Shown one piece after another: positions 1 through 9,163 of a DNA stretch of 64,000 nt. The notes beneath the pieces were generated by a model that was not told the origin of the DNA, searched no databases, and saw only the letters and a list, made by a program, of their open reading frames with translations. The position numbers and the translations under genes are program-made. Origin of the DNA: Leptolyngbya sp. NIES-3755 (GTDB lineage: Bacteria; Cyanobacteriota; Cyanobacteriia; Leptolyngbyales; Leptolyngbyaceae); contig AP017308.1 in assembly GCA_001548435.1 (NCBI GenBank), positions 5,589,030 to 5,653,029 of the forward strand, in the 5' to 3' direction. Positions within the stretch are counted from its first letter, which is position 1. Each line of letters begins with the position of its first letter.

Positions 1-1
1 A

Positions 2-625
2 GTTGGGACGATCGGCGCGTTCACTCAGTTGAAATCACGGATTCCCGATCGTAAAGCGCTTTTCGATATTGGCTTGGTTGGCGCATTTTTGGGATTGACG
101 ATCAGTATTCCAATCCTCGCTTGGGGATTGGTACAGTCGAGCGTAGTGGCGTTACCGAGTCAAGGCGGACTCTTCAACTTTCAGGCACTTGATCCAAGAT
201 TTTCGATTCTGTTAGCGATTTTTGGCAAGTTAGCGATCGGGCGTGAGTTGACTCCTGATGCTGCGATCCGATTACATCCAACTGCGATCGCGGGTTGGGT
301 TGGGGTCTTATTTACAGCGTTTAATTTAATGCCGATCGGTCAATTAGATGGCGGTCGCATGATTCACGCAGTCTTTGGGCGAAGAATCGGAGCCAGAATC
401 GGACGAATTTCGCGATTTTTACTTTTGGGATTTGCGATCGTATATCCGCATTTATTACTCTGGGCATTTTTATTACTATTATTGCCAGCATTGAATGAAC
501 CGACATTGAATGATGTGCTTGAAGTTGATTCATTCCGCGATATTGTGGGGTTGATGGCGTTGGTAATTCTGATTATTCTTGTGTTGCCTGCTCCGAAGTT
601 TTTAACGACTGCCTTGGGAATGTAA
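2..625 (+). CDS. Site-2 protease family protein (M50), C-terminal part, cut by window start
   Basis: This is the C-terminal 207 codons of an intramembrane zinc metalloprotease; the frame is open to the left edge, so the start and the HExxH motif lie outside. The visible part has several hydrophobic spans and the second family motif, FNLMPIGQLDGG, whose Asp is the third zinc ligand in S2P proteases. The arrangement resembles the large cyanobacterial and chloroplast EGY-type proteases. The family cleaves membrane proteins inside the bilayer. The stop codon directly abuts the ATG of the next gene, which suggests one transcript. Confidence 0.85.
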   Translation, partial: VGTIGAFTQLKSRIPDRKALFDIGLVGAFLGLTISIPILAWGLVQSSVVALPSQGGLFNFQALDPRFSILLAIFGKLAIGRELTPDAAIRLHPTAIAGWVGVLFTAFNLMPIGQLDGGRMIHAVFGRRIGARIGRISRFLLLGFAIVYPHLLLWAFLLLLLPALNEPTLNDVLEVDSFRDIVGLMALVILIILVLPAPKFLTTALGM

Positions 626-1876
626 ATGGACGGAAAAGCGCTTTGTCGATCTGCTTTATCGCTGTTGATTTATCGTGATGTGCTGAATGATGAAATTGCA
701 CGATCGTTTCTCACGGTTTTACAGAATCTCGATCGTCCTGAAATTGCGATCGCATCCTACAGCGAATGGTTTTCAGGATTAGCAAAACTCCGTCAGGGTT
801 GGCGCGACTATCTATTAACAAGAATTCTGTCTTCAGAAAATTCATTTACTCAACAAATTCATCAAGGCAATATTCCAACCGAATTAATAGAAGCCGTTAA
901 GCATGATCTAAGAATTCTGCAACAAATTTATCAATGTGGAAGCCAACAGATTCGCGAATTACTGAATCAAAACACTGTTACTTGGTGCGACCATATTGAT
1001 AATCAAAAAAGTGACTCAAGACAACTCGAAATCCAGCAAATTCAGAAACAGTTAGAATCACTTGAAGATTGGTCGATCGCACTTCCAGATCTAATCAATT
1101 TCTACCGTCGATTTGGAACAGGCATTTTTGCAGAATATCGTGCATTTCGTTGGCAGAATGGGGGCTTGAATGCGATCGCAACTCCTGATCCAATCCAAAC
1201 CGATGCGCTCGTCGGCTACGAAACTCAGCGCGATACGTTGCTAAAAAATACTGAATTCATACTCGCTGGCTTGCCTGCGCTCCACATTTTGCTTTACGGA
1301 AGTCGCGGCTCAGGAAAATCATCGCTCGTCAAATCACTGCTTGGAAAATATGAAAATTTGCGTTTAATCGAGGTCCCAAAATCAGAATTAAATGCGTTAC
1401 CTGCGATCGTAGAACAGTTGCGAAATCTACCTCAGAAATTCGTGATTTTCGTGGATGACTTGTCTTTTGAAGAGGATGACGATGCCTACAAAGCGCTAAA
1501 GGTCGTTCTGGAAGGCAATTTAACCGCACGACCGCCAAACGTTGTCGTCTATGCCACCTCAAATCGACGGCACTTAATTCGAGAATTTTTTGACGATCGC
1601 CCGCGTCCCCGTGATGCTGATGAAGTTCACCATTGGGACACCGTACAAGAGAAATTATCGTTTAGCGATCGCTTCGGTTTAACCCTAACTTTCGAGCCTG
1701 CCGACCAACCGACTTATCTCAAAATCGTTCACCATTTAGCCGATCAAGCTCAGATCGACCTCGATTCCAAAGATTTAGAATTTCGAGCATTACAATGGGC
1801 AACTCGGCATAATGGTCGATCGGGCAGAACAGCACGCCAATTTATCGACTTTCTCAAAGCTGAACTTCTTTCCTAA
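626..1876 (+). CDS. DUF815-family AAA-like ATPase
   Basis: A 416-aa cytoplasmic protein. A helical N-terminal half (about 1-190) is followed by a P-loop NTPase domain with Walker A GSRGSGKSS at 225-233 and a Walker B-like FVIFVDDLSF. The order and the acidic stretch after Walker B match the DUF815 family of predicted AAA-like ATPases. Its cellular role is not established. It starts immediately after the protease stop, and its own stop overlaps the ATG of the thioesterase gene, so the three genes look translationally coupled. Confidence 0.85.
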   Translation: MDGKALCRSALSLLIYRDVLNDEIARSFLTVLQNLDRPEIAIASYSEWFSGLAKLRQGWRDYLLTRILSSENSFTQQIHQGNIPTELIEAVKHDLRILQQIYQCGSQQIRELLNQNTVTWCDHIDNQKSDSRQLEIQQIQKQLESLEDWSIALPDLINFYRRFGTGIFAEYRAFRWQNGGLNAIATPDPIQTDALVGYETQRDTLLKNTEFILAGLPALHILLYGSRGSGKSSLVKSLLGKYENLRLIEVPKSELNALPAIVEQLRNLPQKFVIFVDDLSFEEDDDAYKALKVVLEGNLTARPPNVVVYATSNRRHLIREFFDDRPRPRDADEVHHWDTVQEKLSFSDRFGLTLTFEPADQPTYLKIVHHLADQAQIDLDSKDLEFRALQWATRHNGRSGRTARQFIDFLKAELLS

Positions 1877-2268
1877 TGGCATTTATTTATTCTCGATCGA
1901 TTCACTTCTCCGATACCGATGCAGCCGGGGTCGTTTATTTCGCCAACGTTCTCAGGTTCTGCCACGATGCCTATGAAGCCTCTCTAGTCGCCCGTGGAAT
2001 TGATTTACGATCGTTCTTTTCCGGTCAAGACTTCGCGGTTCCAGTCGTTCATGCCGAAGTTGATTTTTTCAAGCCGATGTTTTGTGGGGATCAAATCACG
2101 ATCGCGCTCACTCCAACCTTACTGAAACCCAGCGAATTCGAGATTTCCTATCAGTTGGCTTCAAATCATGCGATCGCGAAAGCGTTAACCCGTCATGTCT
2201 GTATCGATGTTGGGACTCGATCGCGCCAAGACCTTCCCCCAGTTCTACTTGACTGGCTCAACAACTAG
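1876..2268 (+). CDS. 1,4-dihydroxy-2-naphthoyl-CoA thioesterase (hotdog fold)
   Basis: A 130-aa single hotdog-fold thioesterase. The N-terminus has the 4-hydroxybenzoyl-CoA thioesterase-type signature FSDTDAAGVVYFANVL, whose Asp is the family catalytic residue. In cyanobacteria this family hydrolyses DHNA-CoA to DHNA in phylloquinone (vitamin K1) synthesis, the photosystem I quinone. The length is normal. The ATG overlaps the stop of the DUF815 gene (TAATG). A general acyl-CoA thioesterase is the alternative, since sequence alone does not fix the substrate. Confidence 0.8.
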   Translation: MAFIYSRSIHFSDTDAAGVVYFANVLRFCHDAYEASLVARGIDLRSFFSGQDFAVPVVHAEVDFFKPMFCGDQITIALTPTLLKPSEFEISYQLASNHAIAKALTRHVCIDVGTRSRQDLPPVLLDWLNN

Positions 2269-2324
2269 CGATTCAGTCTACAATCGATACGCTCTGGCTC
2301 AAGGTCAGACCCATTCTCGCTAAC

Positions 2325-3095
2325 ATGGTCGATATGGAACAAGAAGTTATTACCCTACTTTCAAGTCGCGAAATCGAAAAAATGCGTCGAGCCGGAAAAC
2401 TCGCAGCGCAGTTATTGACTCACCTAGACGCATTCGTTAAACCAGGTGTTTCCACCTTAGAACTGAACGATGAAGCCGAACGTTGGACACAAGCACATGG
2501 AGCAAAAAGCGCTCCTCTCGGCTACAACGGCTTTCCAAAATCGATTTGTACGAGCGTGAATGAGTGCGTTTGTCACGGAATTCCCAATGCCAAACAGATT
2601 CTCAAAGATGGCGACATTATCAACATTGATGTCACTCTCATTGTCGATGGTTATCATGGCGATACCTCGAAAATGTACTTCGTGAGAGAACCTTCTCCGT
2701 TGGCAAAACGCTTAGTCGAAGTCACCGATAAATGCCGTCAATTGGGCATGGACGAGGTAAAACCGGGCGCGAGAATTGGCGATATCGGTGCAGCGATTCA
2801 AGAATATGCGGAATCTCAAGGCTTCTCAGTTGTGCAAGATTTCGTCGGGCATGGAATCAGTCACATTTTCCATACGGCTCCTCAGATTCCGCACTACGGC
2901 AAACGAGGAACCGGGAAAAAATTGCGCCCCGGAATGGTCTTTACGATCGAGCCAATGATCAACGAGGGAACCTGGGAAGTCGAAGTCATGCCCGACAAAT
3001 GGACGGCTCTGACCAAGGATCGCAAGCTCTCGGCTCAATGTGAACATACGATCGCGGTTACTCCCACAGGTTACGAAATTCTGACCCAAGCCTAA
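2325..3095 (+). CDS. map: Type I methionine aminopeptidase
   Basis: A 256-aa MetAP that removes the initiator Met from nascent proteins in the cytosol. All five metal ligands are visible: D102, D113, H176, E209 and E240, with the substrate-binding His at 84 in CVCHGIPN. There is no N-terminal zinc-finger extension. An in-frame ATG at 2334 is an equally good start and would shorten the protein by three residues. It follows the thioesterase by 56 bases in the same direction and may share its promoter. Confidence 0.95.
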   Translation: MVDMEQEVITLLSSREIEKMRRAGKLAAQLLTHLDAFVKPGVSTLELNDEAERWTQAHGAKSAPLGYNGFPKSICTSVNECVCHGIPNAKQILKDGDIINIDVTLIVDGYHGDTSKMYFVREPSPLAKRLVEVTDKCRQLGMDEVKPGARIGDIGAAIQEYAESQGFSVVQDFVGHGISHIFHTAPQIPHYGKRGTGKKLRPGMVFTIEPMINEGTWEVEVMPDKWTALTKDRKLSAQCEHTIAVTPTGYEILTQA

Positions 3096-3125
3096 AACAA
3101 AACCCCGATGCTCAACACACCGGGG
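3094..3125 (-). terminator. Putative intrinsic terminator of the pilT gene
   Basis: On the minus strand, arms of a 5-bp GC stem (CCCCG at 3103-3107 and CGGGG at 3121-3125 on the plus strand) are followed by a T-rich tail TTTTGTTTT (plus-strand AAAACAAAA, 3094-3102). It lies just past the pilT stop, between the convergent map and pilT genes. The loop is long (13 nt), so strength is uncertain. Confidence 0.5.
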
Positions 3126-3149
3126 CGACTCGTACATCTTTCAAAAACT

Positions 3150-4577
3150 TTAAACTCGACCGCGCAGCATTTGAGCCATTTCGTTCTGCTTCGGTGACAT
3201 TTCGAGCGCGACTTCTTCAGTGATTTGACCTTGCTCGTACAGTTTGTAGAGCGACTGGTTCATCGTACACATTCCATCAAATCCACATCGCGGAATGATC
3301 GCCTCGATCTCATCCAGTTCACCTTTGCGAATGTAGTCCCGAATCGCATCGGTGTTAATCAGAATGTCATGGAATGCTGCCCGTTTGCCGTCTGTAGTCC
3401 GACACAAGCCCTGAGCAATCACCGCGACCAAAGATTCCGCTAGTGCAACTCGCATGGTTGCCTGTTCGCTCGGTTGATATAGACTGAGAACCCGTTCGAT
3501 CGTTTTCACCGCACTGTTGGTGTGCAGGGTTCCCATCACTAAGTGACCTGTTTGCGCTGCTTTGAGTGCCGTATTCACGGTTTCTTTATCCCGCATTTCA
3601 CCGACCAGGATGATGTCTGGATCTTCACGGAGAGCAGCTTTCAGAGCATTGTCAAATTTGCGAGTGTGCATTCCAACTTCGCGGTGCTTGATCAACGCTT
3701 TGCGGCTTTTGTGAATAAACTCGATCGGGTCTTCGATCGTAATAATATTCTTCGGCATTTCTTTGTTGATGTAATCAATCATCGCTGCCATCGTGGTCGA
3801 TTTCCCTGATCCCGTTGGACCTGTAATCAGAATCAAGCCCTTGTGATAGTGACAGACATCTCTAAACACCGCGGGTAGGTTTAGCTGCTCCATCGTCAGA
3901 ATTTTCAGCGGGATCAAACGCAGAACCATTGCAGGTCCGTACAGCGACCCAAAGATATTGATCCGAACCCGCGCAAATTCGTACTGAGTTGCACCGTCAA
4001 AATCCAGCGTTTCTTCAAACTGGCTGATTTCCTCTTCGGTGAGGACTTCGCGTAACCAACTCATGAAAGTAGCGTGATCGGTTTCGCCCCATTCGGTCGT
4101 TTCAATTTCACCTCGGTTCCGATAGCGCGGCACTTCACCCACACCCAAATGCACATCCGAGAAGCCTTTATCAAACGCAGTCCGGATAATCTGCTCTAAA
4201 GTCGGTGCATTGCCAGAACGACGGGCTGCACTCGGTGTTGCCGGGGGCGTTGTCGGGCGATGTCCCATTGTCGGCGGCGGTGTCGCTCCCGTCGGAGTTC
4301 CCAAAGGCGCAGAGGGTGAACTTGCGGGGATTGAAGCCGGTGTTGCCGGAGCAGTTGCAGGACGAGTTGCAGCAGGCATCGCAAACGTTTCGGTCACGGC
4401 AGTCTGATTCAGATTGGAAGCAGGTTCTGTGGCTTCTGTCATTGGATTTCCAGGCATCGTCCGCATGGCAGGAGGCGGAGCAGGAGGAGTTCTGGGCGCG
4501 GGCGGCGGAGCGGCGGGACGAGGAGCAGTCGATTCGGTGAACTGTGCGATCGAGGAACGCTGTGTGTCTGGTGTCAT
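3150..4577 (-). CDS. pilT: PilT-family twitching motility ATPase with Pro-rich N-terminal extension
   Basis: A 475-aa secretion ATPase of the PilT/GspE superfamily that powers type IV pilus retraction at the cytoplasmic membrane. The first ~130 residues are Pro/Ala/Thr-rich and low complexity, as in some cyanobacterial paralogues. Then come a PAS-like N-domain and the RecA-like core with Walker A GPTGSGKST (about residue 253), an Asp box (ITIEDPIEF), Walker B (DIILVGEMRD) and a His box (GTLHTNSA). The start is the ATG at 4577; an upstream in-frame ATG at 4691 would add 38 residues with no family support. It could be the second PilT paralogue rather than the main retraction motor. Confidence 0.85.
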   Translation of the reverse strand: MTPDTQRSSIAQFTESTAPRPAAPPPAPRTPPAPPPAMRTMPGNPMTEATEPASNLNQTAVTETFAMPAATRPATAPATPASIPASSPSAPLGTPTGATPPPTMGHRPTTPPATPSAARRSGNAPTLEQIIRTAFDKGFSDVHLGVGEVPRYRNRGEIETTEWGETDHATFMSWLREVLTEEEISQFEETLDFDGATQYEFARVRINIFGSLYGPAMVLRLIPLKILTMEQLNLPAVFRDVCHYHKGLILITGPTGSGKSTTMAAMIDYINKEMPKNIITIEDPIEFIHKSRKALIKHREVGMHTRKFDNALKAALREDPDIILVGEMRDKETVNTALKAAQTGHLVMGTLHTNSAVKTIERVLSLYQPSEQATMRVALAESLVAVIAQGLCRTTDGKRAAFHDILINTDAIRDYIRKGELDEIEAIIPRCGFDGMCTMNQSLYKLYEQGQITEEVALEMSPKQNEMAQMLRGRV

Positions 4578-4747
4578 ATCCCTAAGTTGATAAAATCCCT
4601 GAGCAGTGAACGAATGTGGGGCGATTTTTAGGGGAAATTGGAAAATCTTTACGGTTTGAACCTTGGCACAAAGATGCCAGACCCCTAACATGAATTAAGC
4701 TTTCCCAGATGTCACGGGTGAGTATCAACAGGGGATGGTGGGCGATT

Positions 4748-4945
4748 ATGAGTGGGTCTGAGCGGTGGTATGTAGTGAAACGTCCAAATGCCCAGTGTCA
4801 AATTCTGACCGAGGATGAGTTGGAAAAAATTCAAACGACGAGTCCCTCTGAGACGGTGGAACATTGGGGTCCATTCACCTCAGAGGGAGAAGCGATCGCA
4901 CGTCGCGTCGGGTTGATTCGATCGGGCAAATGTCAGCCGAGTTAG
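4748..4945 (+). CDS. Small hypothetical protein (65 aa)
   Basis: I do not recognise the family. The protein starts MSGSERWYVVKRPN and is charged and soluble, with no signal peptide or membrane span; it looks like a compact alpha/beta domain. An upstream in-frame ATG at 4709 would give 78 aa, but the stretch from 4748 looks more protein-like. Its stop overlaps the stop of the convergent ctp gene by four bases. Clean codon use and the tight tail-to-tail fit support a real gene. Confidence 0.6.
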   Translation: MSGSERWYVVKRPNAQCQILTEDELEKIQTTSPSETVEHWGPFTSEGEAIARRVGLIRSGKCQPS

Positions 4946-6219
4946 TTCTTAGCCCGGTTGCCTTGTTTCGAGGTAATCACTTGTCCCAAAACCTGCATGG
5001 CTCGGACAAACTGCGGGTCACTGTTCGTGCCAACTTTGTCGCGCTCTTGCTGAAGGAGTTTACGCTGCGGTTCGGTCAGTTCTACGACGACATCGGGATC
5101 AATGCCATGTTTGTTGATGTCGCGTCCACTTGGCGTGAGATATTTCGCGATCGTCACTGCCATTCCCGATCCATCCCCAAGGCTACGAACGGATTGGACT
5201 AAGCCTTTTCCGAAGGTTTTCGTTCCGACGATCGTGCCGCGTTTGTTGTCTTGGATTGCTCCAGAGAGAATTTCGCTGGCACTGGCTGATCCGCCATCGA
5301 CGAGAACGACTAACGGTTTATTGGTCAAAGCGCGGTTATTGGCTTCTTCTTTATCTGAAACGCCTTGTCGATCGACGGTCGAAACGATTCCACCTTTGGC
5401 AAGCCACATCCGAGCAATATCGACGCTGGCATAAAGCAAGCCACCGGGATTCGATCGCAGATCTAAAACGTATCCGGTAACGTTCTCTTTCTCCATCTTT
5501 TGAATCGCTTCTCGCATTTCTGGAGCGGCATTCGCGCTGAATTGAACCAGGCGAATGTAACCAATCTTGCCTTGTGGAGATTGCTGCACACTGGCACGAA
5601 CCGGATGAATCTCAATCTTGGCACGGGTGAGGTTGAATTCTAATTGCTGCGTACCCCGCTGAACGGTGAGACGGACTTGACTATTGACGGGACCGCGAAT
5701 CAGCGTCACAGCCTTATTCACGTCCATTCCTTCGGTGCTCTTGCCATCGATTTGAGTAATGATGTCTTTGGCAACGATCCCAGCAGAAGAAGCGGGACTT
5801 CCTTCGATCGGGGAAATGACCGTCAATTTCTTCGTTTTCTCATCCGCTGCAAGTTGGATGCCAACGCCAGTCAATTCACCGGACGTATCGATCTGCATAT
5901 TGCGGAACTCATCCGGGTCCATAAAGCGCGTATAGGGATCGCCCAGACGCTTCAGCATTTCCCGAATCGACTTATAAGCCTCTTGCTTATCGCGGTAGTT
6001 GCGATTGAGATATTGAGCACGAATGGCTTTCCAATCGACTTGGTTGAAGGTGGCATCGACGTAATTGCGATCGATCACCTGCCAAACTTCATCGACTAGC
6101 TCTTTGGGACTGTCCCGAAAGAACGCTTGCCCTTTATTCAGATGAATTCCGGCTCCGGTGATGGTTACTGCGGTCACGGCGGCAGCCGTCGCACCTAGAA
6201 CAAGCGCTCGTTTTGTCAT
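4942..6219 (-). CDS. Carboxyl-terminal processing protease (S41, PDZ)
   Basis: A 425-aa exported serine protease. An N-terminal hydrophobic segment (about 4-25) is a signal peptide or anchor. A PDZ domain spans about 105-190, then the S41 catalytic domain with nucleophile S313 in GGSASASEI and general base K338 in TFGKGLVQ. Cyanobacteria carry several Ctp paralogues; CtpA matures the D1 protein of photosystem II in the lumen, while CtpB and CtpC have other or unclear roles. I cannot assign the paralogue from sequence alone. It is monocistronic or first in its unit, divergent from nothing nearby and convergent with the small gene at 4748. Confidence 0.9.
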   Translation of the reverse strand: MTKRALVLGATAAAVTAVTITGAGIHLNKGQAFFRDSPKELVDEVWQVIDRNYVDATFNQVDWKAIRAQYLNRNYRDKQEAYKSIREMLKRLGDPYTRFMDPDEFRNMQIDTSGELTGVGIQLAADEKTKKLTVISPIEGSPASSAGIVAKDIITQIDGKSTEGMDVNKAVTLIRGPVNSQVRLTVQRGTQQLEFNLTRAKIEIHPVRASVQQSPQGKIGYIRLVQFSANAAPEMREAIQKMEKENVTGYVLDLRSNPGGLLYASVDIARMWLAKGGIVSTVDRQGVSDKEEANNRALTNKPLVVLVDGGSASASEILSGAIQDNKRGTIVGTKTFGKGLVQSVRSLGDGSGMAVTIAKYLTPSGRDINKHGIDPDVVVELTEPQRKLLQQERDKVGTNSDPQFVRAMQVLGQVITSKQGNRAKN

Positions 6220-6417
6220 GGCTATACCTGCTTAAATTCTGGAAAAGTGACAAAAAGGTTATGCCCAATTTAACACAGGCATTTAGAGGCAATCCGTAAT
6301 AATTGTCCAGTTTTCTGAATCAAGTTTTGTAGACGCAGTCAAAAACCAGTAAAGATTTGTGTCTAGGGTTAAGTTGTGAAGCATCTCTAGTGGGCAAAAA
6401 CCTCACAACTCAACGAT

Positions 6418-7638
6418 TCATTTGGGATCAATCCACTTGCCATCAGATTTGATCAAATTAATCAGTTCGATCACACCTTTATCTTCTGGGACTTTCTTGA
6501 TCTCGTCTCGTCCGCGATACAAAGAAATGTATCCTGCCTGTTTGCCAACATACCCGTAATCCGCATCTGCCATTTCGCCAGGTCCGTTCACGATGCAGCC
6601 CATGACCGCAATATTTAAGCCTGTTAAATGGCTCGTTGCTTCACGGACTTTTTGCAGCACTTCTTCGAGATTGAACAAGGTGCGACCACAAGACGGACAA
6701 GCCACATATTCGACCATGGTGCGGCGTAATCCCAAGGCTTGCAGAATGCCATAACAAACCGGAATTTCTTTTTCTGGAGCTTCGGTCAAAGAAACGCGAA
6801 TCGTATCGCCAATTCCCTCAGCCAGAAGCGTTCCAATTCCAGCGGTTGATTTGATCCGACCGTATTCGCCATCTCCCGCCTCAGTCACACCCAAATGCAG
6901 CGGATAAGCCATTCCTAGCTCATTCATGCGCTTCACCATGAGGCGATTTGCTGCCAACATGACTGGAACTTTTGAGGCTTTTAATGAGAGTTCAATATTG
7001 TAAAAATTGAGCGATTCACAGATACGAATGAATTCCAAAGCCGATTCCACCATCCCTTCTGGAGTGTCGCCATACGTGAACAGCATTCGTTCCGCCAGCG
7101 ATCCATGATTTACACCGATTCTCATCGATTTATTTTGGTCCCGTAGAGAGATCACCAAAGGCTCAAGCGTTTCGCGGATCTTTTCACCGATCGCATCAAA
7201 TTCTGCTTGGGTATATTCAGTCGTTTTCGCTTTTTCAAAAACGTACAAACCTGGATTAATTCGCACGTTATCAACGTATTTCGATACTTCCAGCGCGATC
7301 TTCATGCCATTGTGATGAACATCTGCAACGAGAGGAACGGGCTGATAGGTTTTATAAAGTCGATCGCGAATTTCTTCCATCGCTTTCGCGTGCGCCATAC
7401 TCGGAACCGTGACGCGCACAATTTCACAACCAATTTCATGCAGACGACGAATCGCCGCAACTGAACCTTCAATGTCGAGCGTATCTTCGTTGATCATCGA
7501 CTGAACCGCAACGGGATGATCACTACCGATCGAGATGCTACCGACAGGAACGGAACGAGTTTTGCGACGATGAATCGTGGTGTCAGTGGAGTACTGAGTC
7601 GAAGTAGCCGATACGATCGGGGTGGGCAAAGTTTGCAT
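6418..7638 (-). CDS. ispG: 4-hydroxy-3-methylbut-2-enyl diphosphate synthase
   Basis: A 406-aa 4Fe-4S enzyme of the MEP isoprenoid pathway. It converts 2-C-methylerythritol cyclodiphosphate to HMBPP, feeding carotenoid, chlorophyll phytyl and quinone synthesis. The TIM-barrel begins around [10 protein letters not shown] and the cluster Cys are in CPSCGR and GCIVNGPGE near the C-terminus. I place the start at 7638 (MQTLPTP) rather than the upstream ATG at 7665. A strong hairpin with a T-run ending at 7664 lies across the upstream option and looks like the terminator of the gene before it. Confidence 0.95.
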   Translation of the reverse strand: MQTLPTPIVSATSTQYSTDTTIHRRKTRSVPVGSISIGSDHPVAVQSMINEDTLDIEGSVAAIRRLHEIGCEIVRVTVPSMAHAKAMEEIRDRLYKTYQPVPLVADVHHNGMKIALEVSKYVDNVRINPGLYVFEKAKTTEYTQAEFDAIGEKIRETLEPLVISLRDQNKSMRIGVNHGSLAERMLFTYGDTPEGMVESALEFIRICESLNFYNIELSLKASKVPVMLAANRLMVKRMNELGMAYPLHLGVTEAGDGEYGRIKSTAGIGTLLAEGIGDTIRVSLTEAPEKEIPVCYGILQALGLRRTMVEYVACPSCGRTLFNLEEVLQKVREATSHLTGLNIAVMGCIVNGPGEMADADYGYVGKQAGYISLYRGRDEIKKVPEDKGVIELINLIKSDGKWIDPK

Positions 7639-7663
7639 AGCGCGGTGGTAATAGCTCGATAGC

Positions 7664-7702
7664 AAAAAAGACAGAATCCTACAACTAGGAGTTTCTGTCT
7701 TT
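7664..7702 (-). terminator. Intrinsic terminator upstream of ispG
   Basis: Read on the minus strand, a long hairpin (arms 7693-7702 and 7667-7676, continued by TCCTA/TAGGA inner pairs around a CAAC loop, with a small bulge) is followed by six T (plus-strand A, 7664-7669). It would end the transcript of the 62-aa gene at 7749-7937 and separate it from ispG. Confidence 0.75.
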
Positions 7703-7748
7703 CAGATTGCCATAGAACTGGACGCTTTGACCGATTTTTCGCGTCTTG

Positions 7749-7937
7749 TTAGCCCCGACACAATCGAGATTCCTGTTTGACCGAGCCTGCCATTGCTGCA
7801 TATTGCAGAGTCATAAAGGCGCGGAGATCTTCTCGATCGTAGTCTGAGGCAAGCAGTAACCGTAACTGATTTTCGGCTTCGATCGAGAGAAGTCCGGTTG
7901 TGAGCGCTTGTTGAACTACTTCGCGTATTCTTGCCAT
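7749..7937 (-). CDS. Small conserved-type hypothetical protein (62 aa)
   Basis: A short, mostly helical, acidic protein (starts MARIREVVQQALTTG). It resembles small cyanobacterial proteins of unknown function with a Gln/Leu-rich helix and a DYDREDLRAF segment. No signal peptide, membrane span or catalytic motif is visible. It is followed by a well-formed terminator, which supports it as a separate transcription unit. No function is assigned. Confidence 0.6.
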   Translation of the reverse strand: MARIREVVQQALTTGLLSIEAENQLRLLLASDYDREDLRAFMTLQYAAMAGSVKQESRLCRG

Positions 7938-8313
7938 ATCAACACCCCATCAGCCACAAAGGAACAGATATCAATAGAAACGAACTCTGGACTTGATGCA
8001 ATTCCTAAAAATTGCGCGTTCGAGCGATGACTTGCAGAGCCAGACGAAAACCAATGGATGAAATCTTAGAGGAATTCCTCTGGAAAAAACGGTATCGATG
8101 TGAACAAGTTTTAAATTTGCACGATCGCTCTAGCCCACAGTAGTGCTGGACTTGGTGCAAAGCGACGGATATAAAATTGAAAGGTTCCCGCAGTTGAGAA
8201 AAGATCTCTTATCGTATTACTGGTTTCAATTGCTTCAATGTTGCTCCGGAAAAATGAGATAAATTCACGTTTCTTCAAAGTGTCGCGCTTTTTCTCGTGG
8301 AAGCAATGTAACT
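7938..8313. other. 376-base intergenic region
   Basis: No convincing gene. It holds a perfect 14-bp palindrome (AGAGGAATTCCTCT, 8068-8081) and a 29-codon plus-strand reading frame at 8054-8143 that overlaps the palindrome. That frame is protein-like in composition but too short to support. The promoter of the 62-aa gene should lie near 7940-8000. Confidence 0.4.
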
Positions 8314-9159
8314 TTAGTGACTTTTGGAGGATGGCAATTCTAACGCGATCGCGCCTAAGTTACCTTTGCGAAAATCGGTCAAAATTTGTCTCGCGGTTCG
8401 TTCGACATCGCCTTTATAGTTCTGCTCTGCCAGAGTTTTGAGATAGCTTTCTCCGGTGAGGGTGTCGATCGCGAGTCCATATCTCGATTCCAATGCGGCT
8501 GAGGAGCCTTGCAATAAATCAATCAGAGATGCTGCAACTCGTTGATTGTCGTAAGCTGCTTCTCCGATATCGTCGCAAATGGCTAATTTAATCGCGGCTT
8601 CTTGATTCGTGAGTTTGTTCGGCAGCACTCCAGGAGCATCGAGCAATTCAATTTGATCGGAAATTCTCACCCATCTAAGTTGGCGTGTCACACCTGCGCG
8701 ACGGGCACTTTCAACCACACGCCGTTTCAGTAACCGATTGATCAACGCAGATTTGCCGACGTTTGGGAATCCGATCACAACGGCTCGAACAGGACGAATG
8801 AGCATTCCACGATCGAGCCGACGCTGGTTCATTTTCGCGCCTGCGATTTGAGTGGCTTTCGCGATCGCTTCAATTCCCTTTCCATGCTGAGCATCCGTAA
8901 ACAGTGGCTCTTCTCCCCGTTCTTCAAACCATTGAATCCACTGCTCTTTAGCTTTCTGTGGAATCATATCAACTCGATTCATCACCAAAATCCGCCCCTT
9001 CTCCCCGATCCATTGATCGACCTGTGGATGATGAGTTGATAACGGAATTCGTGCATCCCGAACCTCCAGCACAACATCAACGCGCTTGAGTTGTTCTAAG
9101 AGCGCTCTTTCGGCTTTGGCAATGTGACCGGGATACCACTGGATCGGGGGAGAAGACAT
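8314..9159 (-). CDS. ylqF: Ribosome biogenesis GTPase YlqF/RbgA
   Basis: A 281-aa circularly permuted GTPase. The G4 motif (NRVDMIP) comes first, then G1 FPNVGKSALINRL and G3 DAPG, followed by a helical C-terminal RNA-binding domain. The family acts in late assembly of the 50S subunit. I chose the ATG at 9159 (MSSPPIQWYPGH) because WYPGHIAKAER is the conserved N-terminus; the longer frame from 9273 only overlaps the upstream gene. Five bases separate it from the Uma2 gene, so the two and the stress-protein gene probably form one operon. Confidence 0.92.
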   Translation of the reverse strand: MSSPPIQWYPGHIAKAERALLEQLKRVDVVLEVRDARIPLSTHHPQVDQWIGEKGRILVMNRVDMIPQKAKEQWIQWFEERGEEPLFTDAQHGKGIEAIAKATQIAGAKMNQRRLDRGMLIRPVRAVVIGFPNVGKSALINRLLKRRVVESARRAGVTRQLRWVRISDQIELLDAPGVLPNKLTNQEAAIKLAICDDIGEAAYDNQRVAASLIDLLQGSSAALESRYGLAIDTLTGESYLKTLAEQNYKGDVERTARQILTDFRKGNLGAIALELPSSKSH

Positions 9160-9163
9160 GAAG

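Noticed and set aside
8238-8441. 67-codon plus-strand frame overlapping the 3' end of ylqF
   Set aside because: Nearly two-thirds of it is antisense to conserved YlqF coding sequence, and its product has the Arg/Phe/Ser bias of a shadow frame.
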